A program made the position numbers and the translations under genes. Under the pieces are notes generated by a model that searched no databases, was not told the DNA's origin, and saw only the letters and a program-made list of their open reading frames with translations. DNA of 33,696 nt, taken from positions 1-33,696 of the forward strand of contig JAIPUZ010000087.1 of NCBI GenBank assembly GCA_022833215.1, given 5' to 3'. Shown here piece after piece: positions 16,849 through 24,341 of this stretch (position 1 is its first letter; each line of letters opens with the position of its first letter). The DNA is from Mesorhizobium sp. (GTDB lineage Bacteria > Pseudomonadota > Alphaproteobacteria > Rhizobiales > Rhizobiaceae).

Positions 16849-17955
16849 TCAGGCTGCAATCACAATACTGGCTTGCTCTGGCCATTGGAGCCAGCAGCGC
16901 GCACCGTCGCTGACGGCCAGATCATGATCTTCCCCACTACGGATCACCATGCGTTCGATTCCCGAATCATCTTCGAACCGAAGGTAGGTAACGACACCGA
17001 GAAATTCCTTGCTGACGAGTTGTGCCGGGACAGCATTGATGCCTGGGACGCTGGCTTGCTTCTGTGGAGCCAGGCGAATGGCTTCCGGTCGCACACCAAC
17101 CGATACGCGCTCGCCTTCGCGTATCGTTTGCGCAGATGGTGCGCGGATTGAGAGGTTCGGTGCGATGGTAATGTCCAGCAGGCCACCCGTTTGTATTCCG
17201 ACCGTGCCTTCAAAATAGTTCATGTAGCCGATGAAATCGGCGACGAAACGACTGTTTGGCTTGTGGTACAGTTCGGCGCCGGTGCCGATCTGGGCGATGC
17301 GGCCGCGGTCCATGACAGCGATACGGTCGGCGATTGCCAGCGCTTCTTCCTGATCGTGGGTAACGATAATAGCCGTGATGCCTACCTTCTTGAGCAGAGC
17401 GCGCAGTTCGATACGCATGCCCTCGCGCAACTTCTTGTCGAGCGCCGAGAGCGGCTCATCGAGCAGCAGAACGGACGGTTCCGTCGCAATGGTTCGGGCA
17501 ATGGCGACCCGCTGCTGCTGGCCTCCTGAGAGCCTTGCGGGATAGGCATCGCGCAGGGCGGTCAATTCGAGCATGGCCAGGCTTGCGGTCTGTACCGCAT
17601 CGCGCCGCGCCGCCGCCACGTTCTTCATACGCAAGCCGAAGGTCACGTTGTCAGCGACGGTCATATGCGGAAAGAGCGCGTAATTCTGGAAAACCATGCC
17701 GACATTGCGCTGGTACGGCGGCACCTTGGTCATGATTTTTCCACCGACGGAAATGTCGCCTCTTAGCGGCGGTTGCAACCCGGCAATGGCGCGCAGCATC
17801 GTGGTCTTGCCGCAGCCGCTGGGACCGAGCAATGCCACGATCTCGCCAGGCTCGATCTCAAGATCGACATCGTCGAGAATGCGCTTGCCCTGCAGATCGA
17901 CCGTCAGCCCTCTAAGAGCCACGCCGCGCTTTTCGAGATTGAGCGAATAGGTCAT
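16849..17955 (-). CDS. Spermidine/putrescine-type ABC transporter ATP-binding protein, PotA-like
   Basis: A 368-residue ATPase. Walker A GPSGCGKTT (~48-56), Q-loop MVFQNYALFPHM, signature LSGGQQQRVAIART, Walker B LLLDEPLSALD and H-loop VTHDQEEAL are intact. The C-terminal ~110 residues form a TOBE domain (GVRPEAIRL ... FLGVVTYLRF). This layout fits the polyamine/opine/iron transporter class. The ATG at 17955 overlaps the permease stop by ATGA. It is the last gene of a four-gene importer operon. Confidence 0.92.
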   Translation of the reverse strand: MTYSLNLEKRGVALRGLTVDLQGKRILDDVDLEIEPGEIVALLGPSGCGKTTMLRAIAGLQPPLRGDISVGGKIMTKVPPYQRNVGMVFQNYALFPHMTVADNVTFGLRMKNVAAARRDAVQTASLAMLELTALRDAYPARLSGGQQQRVAIARTIATEPSVLLLDEPLSALDKKLREGMRIELRALLKKVGITAIIVTHDQEEALAIADRIAVMDRGRIAQIGTGAELYHKPNSRFVADFIGYMNYFEGTVGIQTGGLLDITIAPNLSIRAPSAQTIREGERVSVGVRPEAIRLAPQKQASVPGINAVPAQLVSKEFLGVVTYLRFEDDSGIERMVIRSGEDHDLAVSDGARCWLQWPEQASIVIAA

Positions 17956-18740
17956 CTGACCAACCTTTCCAGACCGATCCACTTTTCCATGAGATAGACC
18001 GCGAGGATTCCTCCAAGCATCGTCAGGGTCGAGAGTGCGGCAACAGTGGGATCGTTTTCCGTGCGAATGTATTGATAGGCGGCCACGGGCAGGGTCGGGC
18101 TGTTGCCGACCAGGAACATCGTGGCGGTGAAATTGTGGAACGACATGACGATCGCAAAGACCGCCGCTCCGAGCAGGCCCTTGCCCAACAAAGGCAAAGT
18201 GACATGCAGGAAAGCCTGGTGCGGCCGGGCGCCGAGCAACATCGCCGCGCTCTCCAGGTTCGGGTCCATACCCTGTAGATTGGCGACGACGAGCCGTACG
18301 ACATAGGGAAGCACGATCAGGCAGTGCAGCACGACCAGCACCGCCGTGTTGGAAATGAACAGCACCGTGTTCGCCCACAACAGCATGGCGATGCCCATGA
18401 CGATTTCCGGAACGAACAAAGGCGCCATCACGAACACGTTGGCGGCCTGCCGCCCAAAGAAACGGAAACGCACGATGGCAAGCGAGGCAAGCACCCCAAG
18501 CACCATGCTGACCGCGCAGCTGGTGGCCGCAAGCAGCAGGCTCTGTTTGATCCCCACCGCAAAGCTCGGCGTGCTGAAGACATTGGCATACCACTTGAGC
18601 GACAATCCGGTCGGCGGAAAGGCCAAGGTCGCCGCACTGTTGAAGGAAATCACAAGAATGAGCAGGTTCGGCAGCGCCATGAACAGGAGGACGCCGAAAG
18701 TCGTGATCTGAAGGATGGAAGGCATGGAACTGCGCGTCAT
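17952..18740 (-). CDS. ABC transporter permease, PotC-like
   Basis: A 262-residue permease with about six helices and the PotC pattern: a periplasmic GLSLKWYANVFSTPSF segment after helix 1 and an EAA loop (ESAAMLLGARPHQAFLHVTLPL). Its ATG overlaps the PotB-like stop by ATGA (18737-18740), and its own stop overlaps the PotA-like start in the same way. With the PotB-like protein it forms the channel. Confidence 0.9.
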   Translation of the reverse strand: MTRSSMPSILQITTFGVLLFMALPNLLILVISFNSAATLAFPPTGLSLKWYANVFSTPSFAVGIKQSLLLAATSCAVSMVLGVLASLAIVRFRFFGRQAANVFVMAPLFVPEIVMGIAMLLWANTVLFISNTAVLVVLHCLIVLPYVVRLVVANLQGMDPNLESAAMLLGARPHQAFLHVTLPLLGKGLLGAAVFAIVMSFHNFTATMFLVGNSPTLPVAAYQYIRTENDPTVAALSTLTMLGGILAVYLMEKWIGLERLVR

Positions 18741-19576
18741 CGTTGGAAACGCCTGTGGAAACGATCACCGGCCACCGTAAGGGCGAGAATAGCGGCGGCG
18801 GAAATCAGGAACAGGATACCGGCGGCTGCCGATCCCAGCGGCAGGTTGCCTAGATTGATGGACTGGTCGAAGATGAACACCGCGATCATGTCGACTCTGC
18901 CGCCGCCCAGAAGCATGGGCGTAACGAACGAGTTCAGCGACAAGAGGAAGCTCAGCATCGTTCCAGCCAGGATGCCGGGCACGCATAGTGGTACCGTGAT
19001 CAGCAGGAAGACCTGCCAGGGTGCCGCGCCAAGGAGTGCAGCCGCTTCCTGCAAGCGTTTGTCGAGCCGGGCGATCACCCCGTTGAGCGACAGGATCATG
19101 TAAGGCAGGATTCCGGAAATCAGGCCGACCAGAACGCCGAACTCGTTGAACATCAGCCGGAATGGTTCATCCGTAACGCCGAGCCAGAGCAGCAGCTTGT
19201 TGACCAGCCCCGTGCGCCCCAGAATGAGCACCAGACCGAACATTTTCAGCACGTAATCGCTCAGGAACATGGCCAGCAGCGCCGCGAAGATCAGCTTGCG
19301 CTGGCGGGGCGAGGCTTTGGTCTCCATGTAATAAGCCGCGGGAAAGCCGAGGACGAGTGCGACCGCCGTCGCTACCCCCGCCAACCACAGCGAGGACGTA
19401 AAGAACCGGCGATACGACGCATTGGTCACCAGGCTCTCATACTGCGCGAACGTCGCGCCGCTACCCGTTCCATCGTCGAGGCTCCAACCGAGCACTGACG
19501 ACAGCCCCATCAACAGCGTCACGATCAGGATGAACGACGGAACCACCAGCAAATAGGGCACAAGTCTCTGTCTCAT
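18737..19576 (-). CDS. ABC transporter permease, PotB-like
   Basis: A 279-residue permease starting MRQRLVPYLLVVPSFILIV, with an EAA loop (LQEAAALLGAAPWQVFLLITVPL) and GSFVTPMLLGGG-like C-terminal segment (NSFVTPMLLGGGRVDMIAV). This is typical of PotB/HisM-like polyamine or opine permeases. The ATG at 19576 is preferred to a TTG at 19618, which would place the start within an inverted repeat and has no ribosome site. Confidence 0.9.
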   Translation of the reverse strand: MRQRLVPYLLVVPSFILIVTLLMGLSSVLGWSLDDGTGSGATFAQYESLVTNASYRRFFTSSLWLAGVATAVALVLGFPAAYYMETKASPRQRKLIFAALLAMFLSDYVLKMFGLVLILGRTGLVNKLLLWLGVTDEPFRLMFNEFGVLVGLISGILPYMILSLNGVIARLDKRLQEAAALLGAAPWQVFLLITVPLCVPGILAGTMLSFLLSLNSFVTPMLLGGGRVDMIAVFIFDQSINLGNLPLGSAAAGILFLISAAAILALTVAGDRFHRRFQR

Positions 19577-19607
19577 TGATCTGCCCCCGGCTCGTACGGC
19601 ACTTTCG

Positions 19608-19631
19608 GGCAGGCGCAATCACACGCCTGCC
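19608..19631 (-). repeat. Intercistronic stem-loop 2 in the PotD-PotB gap
   Basis: GGCAGGCG (19608-19615) and CGCCTGCC (19624-19631) form a perfect 8-bp stem with an 8-nt loop. Without a T-run it is not a standard terminator. Together with the hairpin at 19658-19686 it fills the 133-bp gap after the binding-protein gene, a common way to stabilise the binding-protein mRNA or reduce read-through into the permeases. Confidence 0.6.
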
Positions 19632-19657
19632 GGAGGAAGACGCCTCTGGGGGAAGCT

Positions 19658-19686
19658 GGGGCCGATGGCATTTCCCTGTCGGCCCC
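19658..19686 (-). repeat. Intercistronic stem-loop 1 in the PotD-PotB gap
   Basis: GGGGCCGA (19658-19665) pairs with TCGGCCCC (19679-19686) over a 13-nt loop. It lies 23 bp after the stop of the binding-protein gene and before the second hairpin. No T-run follows in the - direction. Confidence 0.6.
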
Positions 19687-19709
19687 ACTTGCGTGATGAT
19701 ATGGAGTTC

Positions 19710-20738
19710 TCACTGAATTTCCTGCTGCCACCGGTCGTTCCACGCTGCCAGCTGGGTGGAGATCGTCGGCTCATCCATATAGCGGAATTGCGTATCGGCC
19801 GGCACCGCCTCGCGCAACTCGGGGGAAACCGCCGCCTGCGTGTTGATCGGCAGGCAGCCGAGCTGTTTGGCAATGCCTTCCTGCGCAACCTTGCCGATGG
19901 CAAAATCGATGAAGCGTGTGGCGGCCTCGACATCCGCGCCCTTCAGCATGACGATGTTGTTGATGCTGACGGGAATGAACGGCTTTGGCGAGACGAAGCG
20001 GAACTGCGGGCCGGCCTTGCGCAGGCTGAAATAGTTGGAAACCGGGGTAAAAGCGATAACATCTATCTCGCCGGACGACATCAGGCGGACCTGCTCGGCA
20101 TCGGAGGTGGTAAAGACCGAGAAGTTCGGCTTCATTTCCCTGGCCAGATCGAAACCGGGATCGACATTCTTTTCGTCCCCACCGGCAAGCGCAGCCAGGA
20201 GTGCGATGAATAGGCCATTGTAGTTGGCGCCGTAAGGCGCGCCGATCTTACCCTTCAGTCGCTCGTCCTTGAGATCGGTCCATTCCCTGATCTCGAACGG
20301 CGTCGTTTCCGAATTGTATATGATGCCGTAGGGCAGGTTCCAGACGCCGACGAAATTCTCGTTGGCCATGTTTTCCGGCAGATGCGCAGCATTGGCCAGC
20401 TTGTCCACCGGGATCGGCTCGAGCAGGCCATCGCGCATGGCCAGCGTTGCGGGTGAAATGGCGGAAAGCCACAGATCGTCGTCCATACGCCCCTTGTTGG
20501 CGCGCAGCGCTGCAAGCGTCTCCATGGAGGAGGACTGAAGCTGGATTTCGGAAGTGATGCCGCTTTGCGCTGCGAACGGATCCATCCAGTTGGCGCGCAT
20601 CGCTTCACCATAGGACCCGCCCCAGGCTATAATCTTCAGGAGCTTTTCCTGCGCCATTAGGCTGGATGTGTCCGCAAGTCCAACCGCGCCGCAAGCGGCC
20701 GCCAGCTTCATGAAATCCCGGCGATTGAATGTACCCAT
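19710..20738 (-). CDS. ABC transporter substrate-binding protein, spermidine/putrescine type (PotD-like)
   Basis: A 342-residue periplasmic protein. The N-terminus MGTFNRRDFMKLAAACGAVG carries a twin-arginine motif (NRRDFMK), so export is probably by the Tat system. The mature protein begins KLLKIIAWGGSYGEAMRANW, typical of PotD/extracellular family-1 proteins, and includes VWNLPYGIIYNSETTPF and WTDLKDERLKGKIG. The ATG at 20738 has GGGGAGGAAAA upstream; a longer open frame lacks a site. It is the first gene of the operon, and is divergent from the XRE-cupin regulator. Confidence 0.9.
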   Translation of the reverse strand: MGTFNRRDFMKLAAACGAVGLADTSSLMAQEKLLKIIAWGGSYGEAMRANWMDPFAAQSGITSEIQLQSSSMETLAALRANKGRMDDDLWLSAISPATLAMRDGLLEPIPVDKLANAAHLPENMANENFVGVWNLPYGIIYNSETTPFEIREWTDLKDERLKGKIGAPYGANYNGLFIALLAALAGGDEKNVDPGFDLAREMKPNFSVFTTSDAEQVRLMSSGEIDVIAFTPVSNYFSLRKAGPQFRFVSPKPFIPVSINNIVMLKGADVEAATRFIDFAIGKVAQEGIAKQLGCLPINTQAAVSPELREAVPADTQFRYMDEPTISTQLAAWNDRWQQEIQ

Positions 20739-20833
20739 GGTTTTCCTCCCCGTTTGACGCAGCTCGAAGCTGCTGATGACTATCCCCTGATATACGCCCG
20801 CTCTCCTCCTGAGGTGACGCCGGCGTGTTTCCG

Positions 20834-20855
20834 ATAAGGAATAATAGTCCCTTAT
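20834..20855. promoter_or_regulatory. Candidate operator, inverted repeat ATAAGG-N10-CCTTAT
   Basis: Perfect 6-bp arms separated by 10 bp, in the 200-bp AT-rich region between the divergent PotD-like gene and the XRE-cupin gene. The position fits binding by the adjacent regulator. No direct evidence links them. Confidence 0.5.
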
Positions 20856-20859
20856 GGAA

Positions 20860-20869
20860 ATGCAAGCAT
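20860..20869. promoter_or_regulatory. Short inverted repeat ATGC-AA-GCAT in the divergent promoter
   Basis: A 10-bp near-palindrome just beside the larger inverted repeat. The core TGCAAG recurs in the perfect palindrome at 21911-21920 before the lactonase-like gene. It could be part of a common site for the XRE-cupin protein. Confidence 0.35.
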
Positions 20870-20938
20870 ATTTTTGATGCAATCGTTTCTTCCCCATGCT
20901 ACGGGGCAAAAATCAGGAAACTACGCAGAGGCAGCGTC

Positions 20939-21580
20939 GTGAACGGCGATCCATTTCGCGGCAAGAATGAAGATTCGGCTGTCGTGGGCCCCGGAGAACC
21001 AGGTCAAGGCTTCCGTCCGGAGCAATCTGTCGGCGCCCGGCTGCGAGCCATTCGGCAAGCGCGGCGCTGGACCCTGGAGGAAGCCAGCAAACGCAGCTCT
21101 GTCGGACGCTCCACCCTGTCCAAGATCGAAAACGACCTCATGTCGCCGACCTTCGATCTCCTGAAAAAGATCACCCGTGGCATGGAGATCGACCTCGTCG
21201 AGCTTTTCGACGAGCGGCAACAGGAGCAAGAACCGCGCGGGCGCAGGAGCATTACCCGCAGGGGCGAGGGGAAGGTCAATCTGACCCGGGCCTACAGCCA
21301 CGAACTAATCGCCACCGACATGAAATCAAAGCGCATGCTGCCGTTTCGTACGACGGTCATGGCGCGCTCCCTCGACGATTTTAGCGGCTGGGAACGCCAT
21401 GACGGCGAGGAAGTGCTGATGGTCGCGTCTGGCGCGGTCGAGGTGCACACCGAATACTATGCGCCCACGAGGCTGGAAGTCGGCGACTCGATCTATTTCG
21501 ACAGTCGCATGGGCCATTGCGTAATCTCGGTAAGCGAGAACGACGCGGAAGTTCTGTGGGTCAGCTCCGGCGCGATGTAG
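20939..21580 (+). CDS. XRE-family regulator with C-terminal cupin domain
   Basis: A 213-residue cytoplasmic regulator. The helix-turn-helix spans roughly residues 30-85 (VGARLRAIRQARRWTLEEAS, GRSTLSKIENDLMSPTFDLL) and a cupin barrel fills the C-terminus (HDGEEVLMVASGAVEVHTEYY, LEVGDSIYFDSRMGHCVISV). This layout is shared with PuuR-type regulators that sense small molecules such as polyamine or amino-acid intermediates. The GTG at 20939 is chosen because AGAGG lies 7 bases before it; the earlier ATG at 20825 would place 38 low-quality residues across the promoter palindromes. It is divergent from the PotABCD-like operon, which it probably controls. Confidence 0.83.
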   Translation: MNGDPFRGKNEDSAVVGPGEPGQGFRPEQSVGARLRAIRQARRWTLEEASKRSSVGRSTLSKIENDLMSPTFDLLKKITRGMEIDLVELFDERQQEQEPRGRRSITRRGEGKVNLTRAYSHELIATDMKSKRMLPFRTTVMARSLDDFSGWERHDGEEVLMVASGAVEVHTEYYAPTRLEVGDSIYFDSRMGHCVISVSENDAEVLWVSSGAM

Positions 21581-21671
21581 CGAAAACGCTTGCGTCGCCA
21601 GGCGGGTAAAGCAAATGGATAAAGCGTCTCCCTGCCTTGGCGGGAAACGACGGGTGACGCTATGGGCAGCC

Positions 21672-21857
21672 CTACGTCTCCGACAGCACCTTGCCCGCTA
21701 TCGCCCAGTCCTCACGGGCCTTCTCGTCGTAGATCACGGTAACATCTTCTGGCCTTGAGCCGAAATGATCGACGAGCGCGGCCGTCAATGCTTCGGCTGC
21801 CGCGACTTTTTGCAGTCGGCTGCGGCCTTCCAGATACGAAACACGAATAATGGGCAT
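21672..21857 (-). CDS. 4-oxalocrotonate tautomerase-family protein
   Basis: A 61-residue protein, the usual size of 4-OT. After removal of Met1 the N-terminus is Pro (PIIRVSYLEGRSRLQK), the catalytic general base of the family, and R11 is in the expected place. It also has VTVIYDEKAREDWAIAGK near the C-terminus. The ATG at 21857 has GGAGGAAAAG before it; the longer open frame has no ribosome site. It is divergent from the lactonase-like gene and convergent with the regulator. The family acts on enol/keto acids from aromatic or lactone breakdown; the substrate is unknown. Confidence 0.85.
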   Translation of the reverse strand: MPIIRVSYLEGRSRLQKVAAAEALTAALVDHFGSRPEDVTVIYDEKAREDWAIAGKVLSET

Positions 21858-21910
21858 TTCTTTTCCTCCCGTTGAGGCACATGCATTGTCCCGTATTCGA
21901 GCAATCATTC

Positions 21911-21920
21911 CCTTGCAAGG
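21911..21920. promoter_or_regulatory. Perfect palindrome CCTTGCAAGG in the tautomerase-lactonase promoter region
   Basis: A 10-bp perfect palindrome in the 111-bp gap between divergent genes. It shares the core TGCAAG with the repeat at 20860-20869. Possible operator. Confidence 0.4.
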
Positions 21921-21931
21921 TCAAAAATTTC

Positions 21932-21948
21932 TGATAGGAAACTTATCA
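21932..21948. promoter_or_regulatory. Inverted repeat TGATA-N7-TATCA before the lactonase-like gene
   Basis: Five-base arms separated by 7 bp, about 20 bp before the ATG of the lactonase-like gene. It is AT-rich and placed in the expected promoter/operator region. Evidence is positional only. Confidence 0.4.
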
Positions 21949-21968
21949 CTTTAAAAGGGAGATTTTCT

Positions 21969-22823
21969 ATGACTCTTACCGTGCAGGTGCTGAATTTCGG
22001 CAACATCCGCGGCGACTGGACGGCCCAGCTAGCCGGCCGCAAGCAAGGGCGCCGCGTGCTTACGCCCACCAACGCTTTCCTGATCCAGGGGGGCGAATAC
22101 CCGGTTCTGGTCGATGCTGGCACGCGCAGCGTCGAGGCGCTGACGCGACTGCCGCTCGGGCTGGAGACGGAGTTTGGTGAAGAGCACAGCCTCGAGGCGC
22201 AGCTTGCCAGCCACGGCGTTCGGGCCGAGGACATCGGGATGATCATTCTGACCCATCTCCACGTCGACCATGCCGGTTATCTCGACCGTTTCCCGATGAC
22301 CGTCCCGGTCATGCTCTGCCGCAGGGAACTTGAATTCGCCTTCAGCGGTGCCAGTCCGATAGATTATGCGCCGGAAGATCTCCATCACATCGTCGAGCGA
22401 CTCTATACGCCGGGGGCGCTTGGCATGTTCGACCTGTCCTTCGGTGAGCGTGCGCCTGTCCTGCCGGGCATCAGCGTCGTGTGCCTCGCCGGCCATACGC
22501 CAGGCAGCATCGCCGTCGTCGTCGATACGGAGGCCGGCGCGGTCTGCATCTGCGGTGACGTCGTCTACGATGTGCACGGCACCTTCGTGGCGCGAACCGG
22601 CCAGATCCACGCTTTCGAACCGCAGACCTCCGGCAATTTCGCAACGAGCCGGGTCGAGGAAAAGCGGGCGATCAAGCTGGCTGCGAGCCTCGGCCGGTTC
22701 CTCTATCCCTCGCATGACCACCACGGCGCGGTTATGGAAGACGGTCAGATCGTCGGTCGCATCGGCCGCACCATCCCAGGCCCCATACTGCCGCTGGATC
22801 TGAAATATGCCACGGCGCCCTGA
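21969..22823 (+). CDS. Metallo-beta-lactamase-fold hydrolase, AHL-lactonase-like (AttM/AiiA group)
   Basis: A 284-residue cytoplasmic hydrolase. The dinuclear metal motif is HLHVDH (~H96, H98, D100, H101), with further ligands in AGHTPGS (~H176), CICGDVVYD (~D197) and YPSHDHH (~H249-251). Length and spacing fit N-acyl homoserine lactonases such as AttM/AiiA, and NAFLIQGGEYPVLVDAG is typical of that group. The ATG at 21969 follows AAAGGGAGA. Adjacent tautomerase and XRE-cupin genes suggest a catabolic role (lactone opening) as well as, or instead of, quorum quenching. Confidence 0.82.
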   Translation: MTLTVQVLNFGNIRGDWTAQLAGRKQGRRVLTPTNAFLIQGGEYPVLVDAGTRSVEALTRLPLGLETEFGEEHSLEAQLASHGVRAEDIGMIILTHLHVDHAGYLDRFPMTVPVMLCRRELEFAFSGASPIDYAPEDLHHIVERLYTPGALGMFDLSFGERAPVLPGISVVCLAGHTPGSIAVVVDTEAGAVCICGDVVYDVHGTFVARTGQIHAFEPQTSGNFATSRVEEKRAIKLAASLGRFLYPSHDHHGAVMEDGQIVGRIGRTIPGPILPLDLKYATAP

Positions 22824-22855
22824 TCGATCGACACCTGCCGCCCTCCACGCCCTTC

Positions 22856-23240
22856 TGAGCTGCTGCCGATTTTTCGGACACGAGGTTAGCTAACTGGGCT
22901 GCCCTATTCCGCAGACAAGCCCCTCCTGTCCTTTCAGCACAGGAGCCAGCTTGTCGCGGTGGGCATGTCGGCACGTAGTTTGTACAGGTGGGTCAAGGCG
23001 GTATCTCCCGAACGATCCGAGCAGCAGTCGAAGAAGTTCCTGGAGGCCAGGAGCGGGGTTCTTCGCCTTCGCTCGAATTTGCGCCGTGCCAAGTCGCTCG
23101 GATACTCCTTGGCCCCAACACCTGCTGCCGCATGTGCTTCTTAGGAAGCCGCGCGGTACTTTGCCAGGGAGCCCGAGTGAAGTACCGCTTCATCAACGAG
23201 CACCGTCCTGACCATTTCTTCCGACTTCTTTTGCAGCGTG
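22856..23240 (+). pseudogene. IS3-family element remnant (orfA end and orfB start)
   Basis: The + strand has the end of an IS3 orfA: VGMSARSLYRWVKAVSPERS, a leucine-zipper-like EARSGVLRLRSNLRRA, a garbled stretch with a TAG, then EAARYFAREPE and stop at 23178-23180. orfB begins with GTG at 23177 (VKYRFINEHRPDHFFRLL) and fades by about 23240. The GTGA overlap is usual for the family. Upstream, GATTTTTCGGACACGAGG and the palindrome GTTAGCTAAC (22885-22894) look like the element's left end. The catalytic domain is gone. Confidence 0.78.
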
Positions 23241-23246
23241 TTGCTT

Positions 23247-23408
23247 CTATACGAGACACTGGTGGGTGCGGAAGATCGCGGCGCCGGCCTGATGCCCGGC
23301 GCTCTTCACGGCAACACAATGAATGTTCGGACGCAGTGCGGCATCATTCTTCTGTCGCTTGACGAATGGCTTCACATGGATGGGCGCAACCAGGCGAACA
23401 TCGTGGCC
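23247..23408 (-). pseudogene. IS110-family transposase fragment
   Basis: On the - strand the frame reads GHDVRLVAPIHVKPFVKRQK, NDAALRPNIHCVAVKSAGHQ, AGAAIFRTHQCLV and then TAG (23247-23249). This is the central N-terminal DEDD-domain region of rhizobial IS110 transposases (KLGHDVRLI ... VKPFVKRQKNDAADAEAI ... FVAVKS ... RTHxCLVRQRTQ). About nine residues after NDAA are missing, and the frame stops just after CLV. It abuts the IS3 remnant. Confidence 0.78.
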
Positions 23409-23521
23409 GCCGCCTCGTCCCTCCCTGCGCTGTGCAGAAAAGGGAAAAAGTGAACGACTTTTACGCCGCCCGCAGCAGGACTATCCCGCCGCTGCCGTGA
23501 TCCAATTTCTCGCCGCCGTCC
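23409..23521. other. Spacer without recognised feature between IS110 fragment and SDR gene
   Basis: GC-rich sequence with no convincing coding frame, no stem with a T-run, and no clear transposon end. It may hold more IS110 sequence that is too degenerate to recognise. Confidence 0.4.
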
Positions 23522-24322
23522 TCACACCCGATCGCCTTCCCAATTCCCGGCATTGGTGCCGCCGGCGAGCGACTCGCCTCCATCGGCCACCAGCGCGTGG
23601 CCGGTCATGTAGGATGACCGATCGGAGACCATGAACAGGATGACCTCGGCGATCTCCTCCGCGGTCGCGAAGCGGCCCATCGGCACGACATTCGAGATCG
23701 CGTGCTCCAGCGCGGCGCGCCCCCCCATCTGCTGGGTGTAGGGATCATTGAAAGGCGTATCGACCCAACCGGGGCACAGCGCATTGACGCGGATGGCAAA
23801 GGGCGCCACGTCGAGAGCGATCTGCCGCGTCATGGTGATCGAGGCCGCCTTGCTGGTGATGTATGCCGTCATCTCCCGGTCCAGGAAGACGCCGGAATTT
23901 GACGAGGTGTTCAGAATGACCCCGCCGCCCTGCTTCTTCATGATCGGAATCACCGCCTGGCAGGCGACGAACTGGGCATGGACATTGACGGCCCATGACA
24001 TGTCAAAGCCGGCGGCCTCAACCTGCTCGACGCTGCCGGCGACCTGGACGCCAGCATGGTTGTGAAGAATGTCGATGCCGCCCCGCGTTTTGGCCACGTC
24101 TTCGACCAGGGAAAAGACTGCCGCATCGTCGGTCACGTCCAGCGCGCACGCCTCTGCCCGGCCGCCGGCCTGCGTGATCAGGCCGGCCGTTTTGCGGGCG
24201 GCCTCGACATCCCGGTCGGTGACGACGACAAAGGCACCTTCGCGCGCCATCGCGATAGAGCCGGCACGGCCGATTCCGGAACCAGCGGCGGTGACGATTG
24301 CCGTTCTATCCTGAAGTATCAT
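23522..24322 (-). CDS. Short-chain dehydrogenase/reductase (SDR)
   Basis: A 266-residue classical SDR. Visible: nucleotide-binding TAAGSGIGRAG (~11-21), NHAG in place of the usual NNAG (~88-91), catalytic Asn ~113, Ser in ILNTSSNSG (~140), Tyr154 and Lys158 in AYITSKAA, and PGWVDTPF in the C-terminal lobe. The Asp in VVVTDRD after strand 2 favours NAD(H). It lies 19 bp after the diol dehydratase small subunit on the same strand and closes the operon. A likely role is oxidation of a polyol or hydroxy intermediate, or reduction of the aldehyde made by the dehydratase. Confidence 0.88.
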   Translation of the reverse strand: MILQDRTAIVTAAGSGIGRAGSIAMAREGAFVVVTDRDVEAARKTAGLITQAGGRAEACALDVTDDAAVFSLVEDVAKTRGGIDILHNHAGVQVAGSVEQVEAAGFDMSWAVNVHAQFVACQAVIPIMKKQGGGVILNTSSNSGVFLDREMTAYITSKAASITMTRQIALDVAPFAIRVNALCPGWVDTPFNDPYTQQMGGRAALEHAISNVVPMGRFATAEEIAEVILFMVSDRSSYMTGHALVADGGESLAGGTNAGNWEGDRV

Positions 24323-24341
24323 CGATGTTTCCCTCTAAAAA

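Noticed and set aside
20825-20938. ATG at 20825 as the start of the XRE-cupin gene
   Set aside because: It would translate across the promoter palindromes and adds 38 residues without family resemblance; GTG 20939 has a better ribosome site.
21581-21671. Possible bidirectional terminator between the XRE-cupin gene and the tautomerase gene
   Set aside because: Short stems (CCC-T-GCC/GGC-GGG) can be drawn but are imperfect and no T-run follows on either strand.
22824-23521. Intact insertion sequence or CRISPR array
   Set aside because: No repeat-spacer structure; the transposase pieces are truncated, carry stops and lack catalytic domains.
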